From: Campylobacteraceae bacterium
GTDB taxonomy: Bacteria > Campylobacterota > Campylobacteria > Campylobacterales > Sulfurovaceae
Assembly (NCBI GenBank): GCA_027022775.1
Contig: JALVXO010000261.1
Coordinates: forward strand, 1-6,438
DNA: 6,438 bases
Reading direction: 5' to 3'
This document shows, one piece after another, positions 5,590 to 6,438 of this stretch (position 1 is its first letter; each line of letters begins with the position of its first letter). A program made the position numbers and the translations under genes. The notes beneath the pieces are model-generated. The model was not told where the DNA came from and did not search any database. It saw nothing but the letters and a program-made list of their open reading frames with translations.

Positions 5590-6438
5590 ATGAAACAGGC
5601 AGTTTTACTTTTAAATATGGGCGGACCCGGCAATCTGGAAGAGGTTGAGCTTTTTTTGCGGAATATGTTTAGCGATAAATATATTTTGCAGACAAATGCT
5701 CTTATGCGCAAAATAATCGGTTCTATAATTGTAAAAAAACGGTTAAATGAAGCGGTAGAAAATTATAAAGAGATGGGCGGCAAGTCTCCGCTTTTGGATA
5801 TTACAAACTCTCTTGCCAAAAAGGTAAGCAGTTTAACAAAAGCGCCGGTTTTTCCGGTAATGCGTTATGTACCGCCGTTTGCAAAAGAGGTTTTAAAAAG
5901 GTTAAAAGATGAAGGCGTAGAAGAGCTGGTTTTGTTCTCTATGTATCCTCAATACTCAACAACCACAGTAAAATCTTCTATAGAAGATGTGCAAAACAGT
6001 TTAAAAGAGTTAAACTGGAAACCAAAGCTTAAAATTATCGACAGATACTTTGATAATCCAGAGTATGTAAAGCTTCAGTGCAATTTAATAGAAGAGGCGC
6101 TAAACGGCAAAAGCAGCGAAGATAAAAAACTCATAGTTTCTGCCCACGGGCTGCCTGTAAACATAATAAAAAGAGGAGACCCTTATGAAAAAGAGGTGAA
6201 TGAAAACTACAGGCTTATTTTGCAAGAGTTGCAAAAAAGAGGAATTGTTTTTAAACAAACCCAGCTGGCTTATCAATCAAAGGTCGGAAAGGGGGCATGG
6301 CTGGAACCAAGCTTAAGCGATGTTTTAAGAAATCCGGAAAATTTAAATGTACTTATTTTTCCAATCGCTTTTACAATTGATAATTCCGAAACGGTTTTTG
6401 AATTATCGGTTGAGCATAAAGAGATAGCGCAAAAAATC
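5590..6438 (+). CDS. hemH: Ferrochelatase, C-terminus cut off by the window edge
   Basis: This enzyme inserts Fe2+ into protoporphyrin IX, the last step of protoheme synthesis in the protoporphyrin-dependent route. The visible 283 residues have the family motifs in order: LLLNMGGP (6-13), GGKSPL (63-68), MRYVPPF (91-97), LFSMYPQYSTTT (115-126), VSAHGLP with the catalytic H186, YQSKVG...WLEP (228-240), and FPIAFTIDNSETVFEL with E267, the acidic partner of the active site. Ferrochelatases are usually 300-340 residues, so a few tens of residues are missing at the right. The start is fixed by the MKQAVLLLNMGGP N-terminus and by AAGG five bases upstream. It is divergent from the FmdE cluster; heme demand of respiratory or NO-handling proteins may link them, but it probably has its own promoter. 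Confidence 0.96.
   Translation, partial: MKQAVLLLNMGGPGNLEEVELFLRNMFSDKYILQTNALMRKIIGSIIVKKRLNEAVENYKEMGGKSPLLDITNSLAKKVSSLTKAPVFPVMRYVPPFAKEVLKRLKDEGVEELVLFSMYPQYSTTTVKSSIEDVQNSLKELNWKPKLKIIDRYFDNPEYVKLQCNLIEEALNGKSSEDKKLIVSAHGLPVNIIKRGDPYEKEVNENYRLILQELQKRGIVFKQTQLAYQSKVGKGAWLEPSLSDVLRNPENLNVLIFPIAFTIDNSETVFELSVEHKEIAQKI

Overview
The window is AT-rich, densely coded bacterial DNA. Gene content and protein style point to a free-living Campylobacterota (epsilonproteobacterium) of the Sulfurimonas/Sulfurovum/Arcobacter type. The grounds are a 7TMR-DISM histidine kinase with a paired winged-helix regulator, a hemerythrin/DUF2249 cluster, and a ferrochelatase with an FTIDNSET active-site segment. 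The taxon is an inference from style, not from a marker gene.

Layout. Bases 1-237 are non-coding and carry short direct repeats and a consensus -10 box that almost touches the first start codon. A two-component pair follows on the + strand: a membrane sensor histidine kinase (238-2067) and a response regulator (2060-2749) that overlap by 8 bases. Convergent to it on the - strand is a four-gene cluster, read from right to left: an FmdE-domain protein (5323-4721), a hemerythrin-like diiron protein (4708-4268), a DUF2249 protein with a TTG start (4271-4020), and a 12-helix membrane protein with NnrS/heme-copper-oxidase-like character (3985-2732). The last gene overlaps the 3' end of the regulator gene by 18 bases, tail to tail. 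A 266-base divergent intergenic region separates the cluster from hemH (ferrochelatase, 5590 to the right edge, cut off).

How it may work together. The cluster's putative promoter has a near-consensus FNR/CRP-family site (ATGAT-N4-ATCAA) centred exactly 41.5 bases upstream of the start point implied by a TAAAAT -10 box. This is the classical geometry of an FNR-activated class II promoter. With hemerythrin, DUF2249 and NnrS-like products, it suggests a module induced by low oxygen or nitrogen oxides that handles NO, O2 or metal-centre damage. The FmdE protein is the unexpected first member. The divergent ferrochelatase makes heme, which is needed by respiratory enzymes and possibly by the membrane protein. 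Whether the kinase/regulator pair controls any neighbour cannot be told from sequence. No mobile elements, CRISPR arrays or RNA genes were seen.
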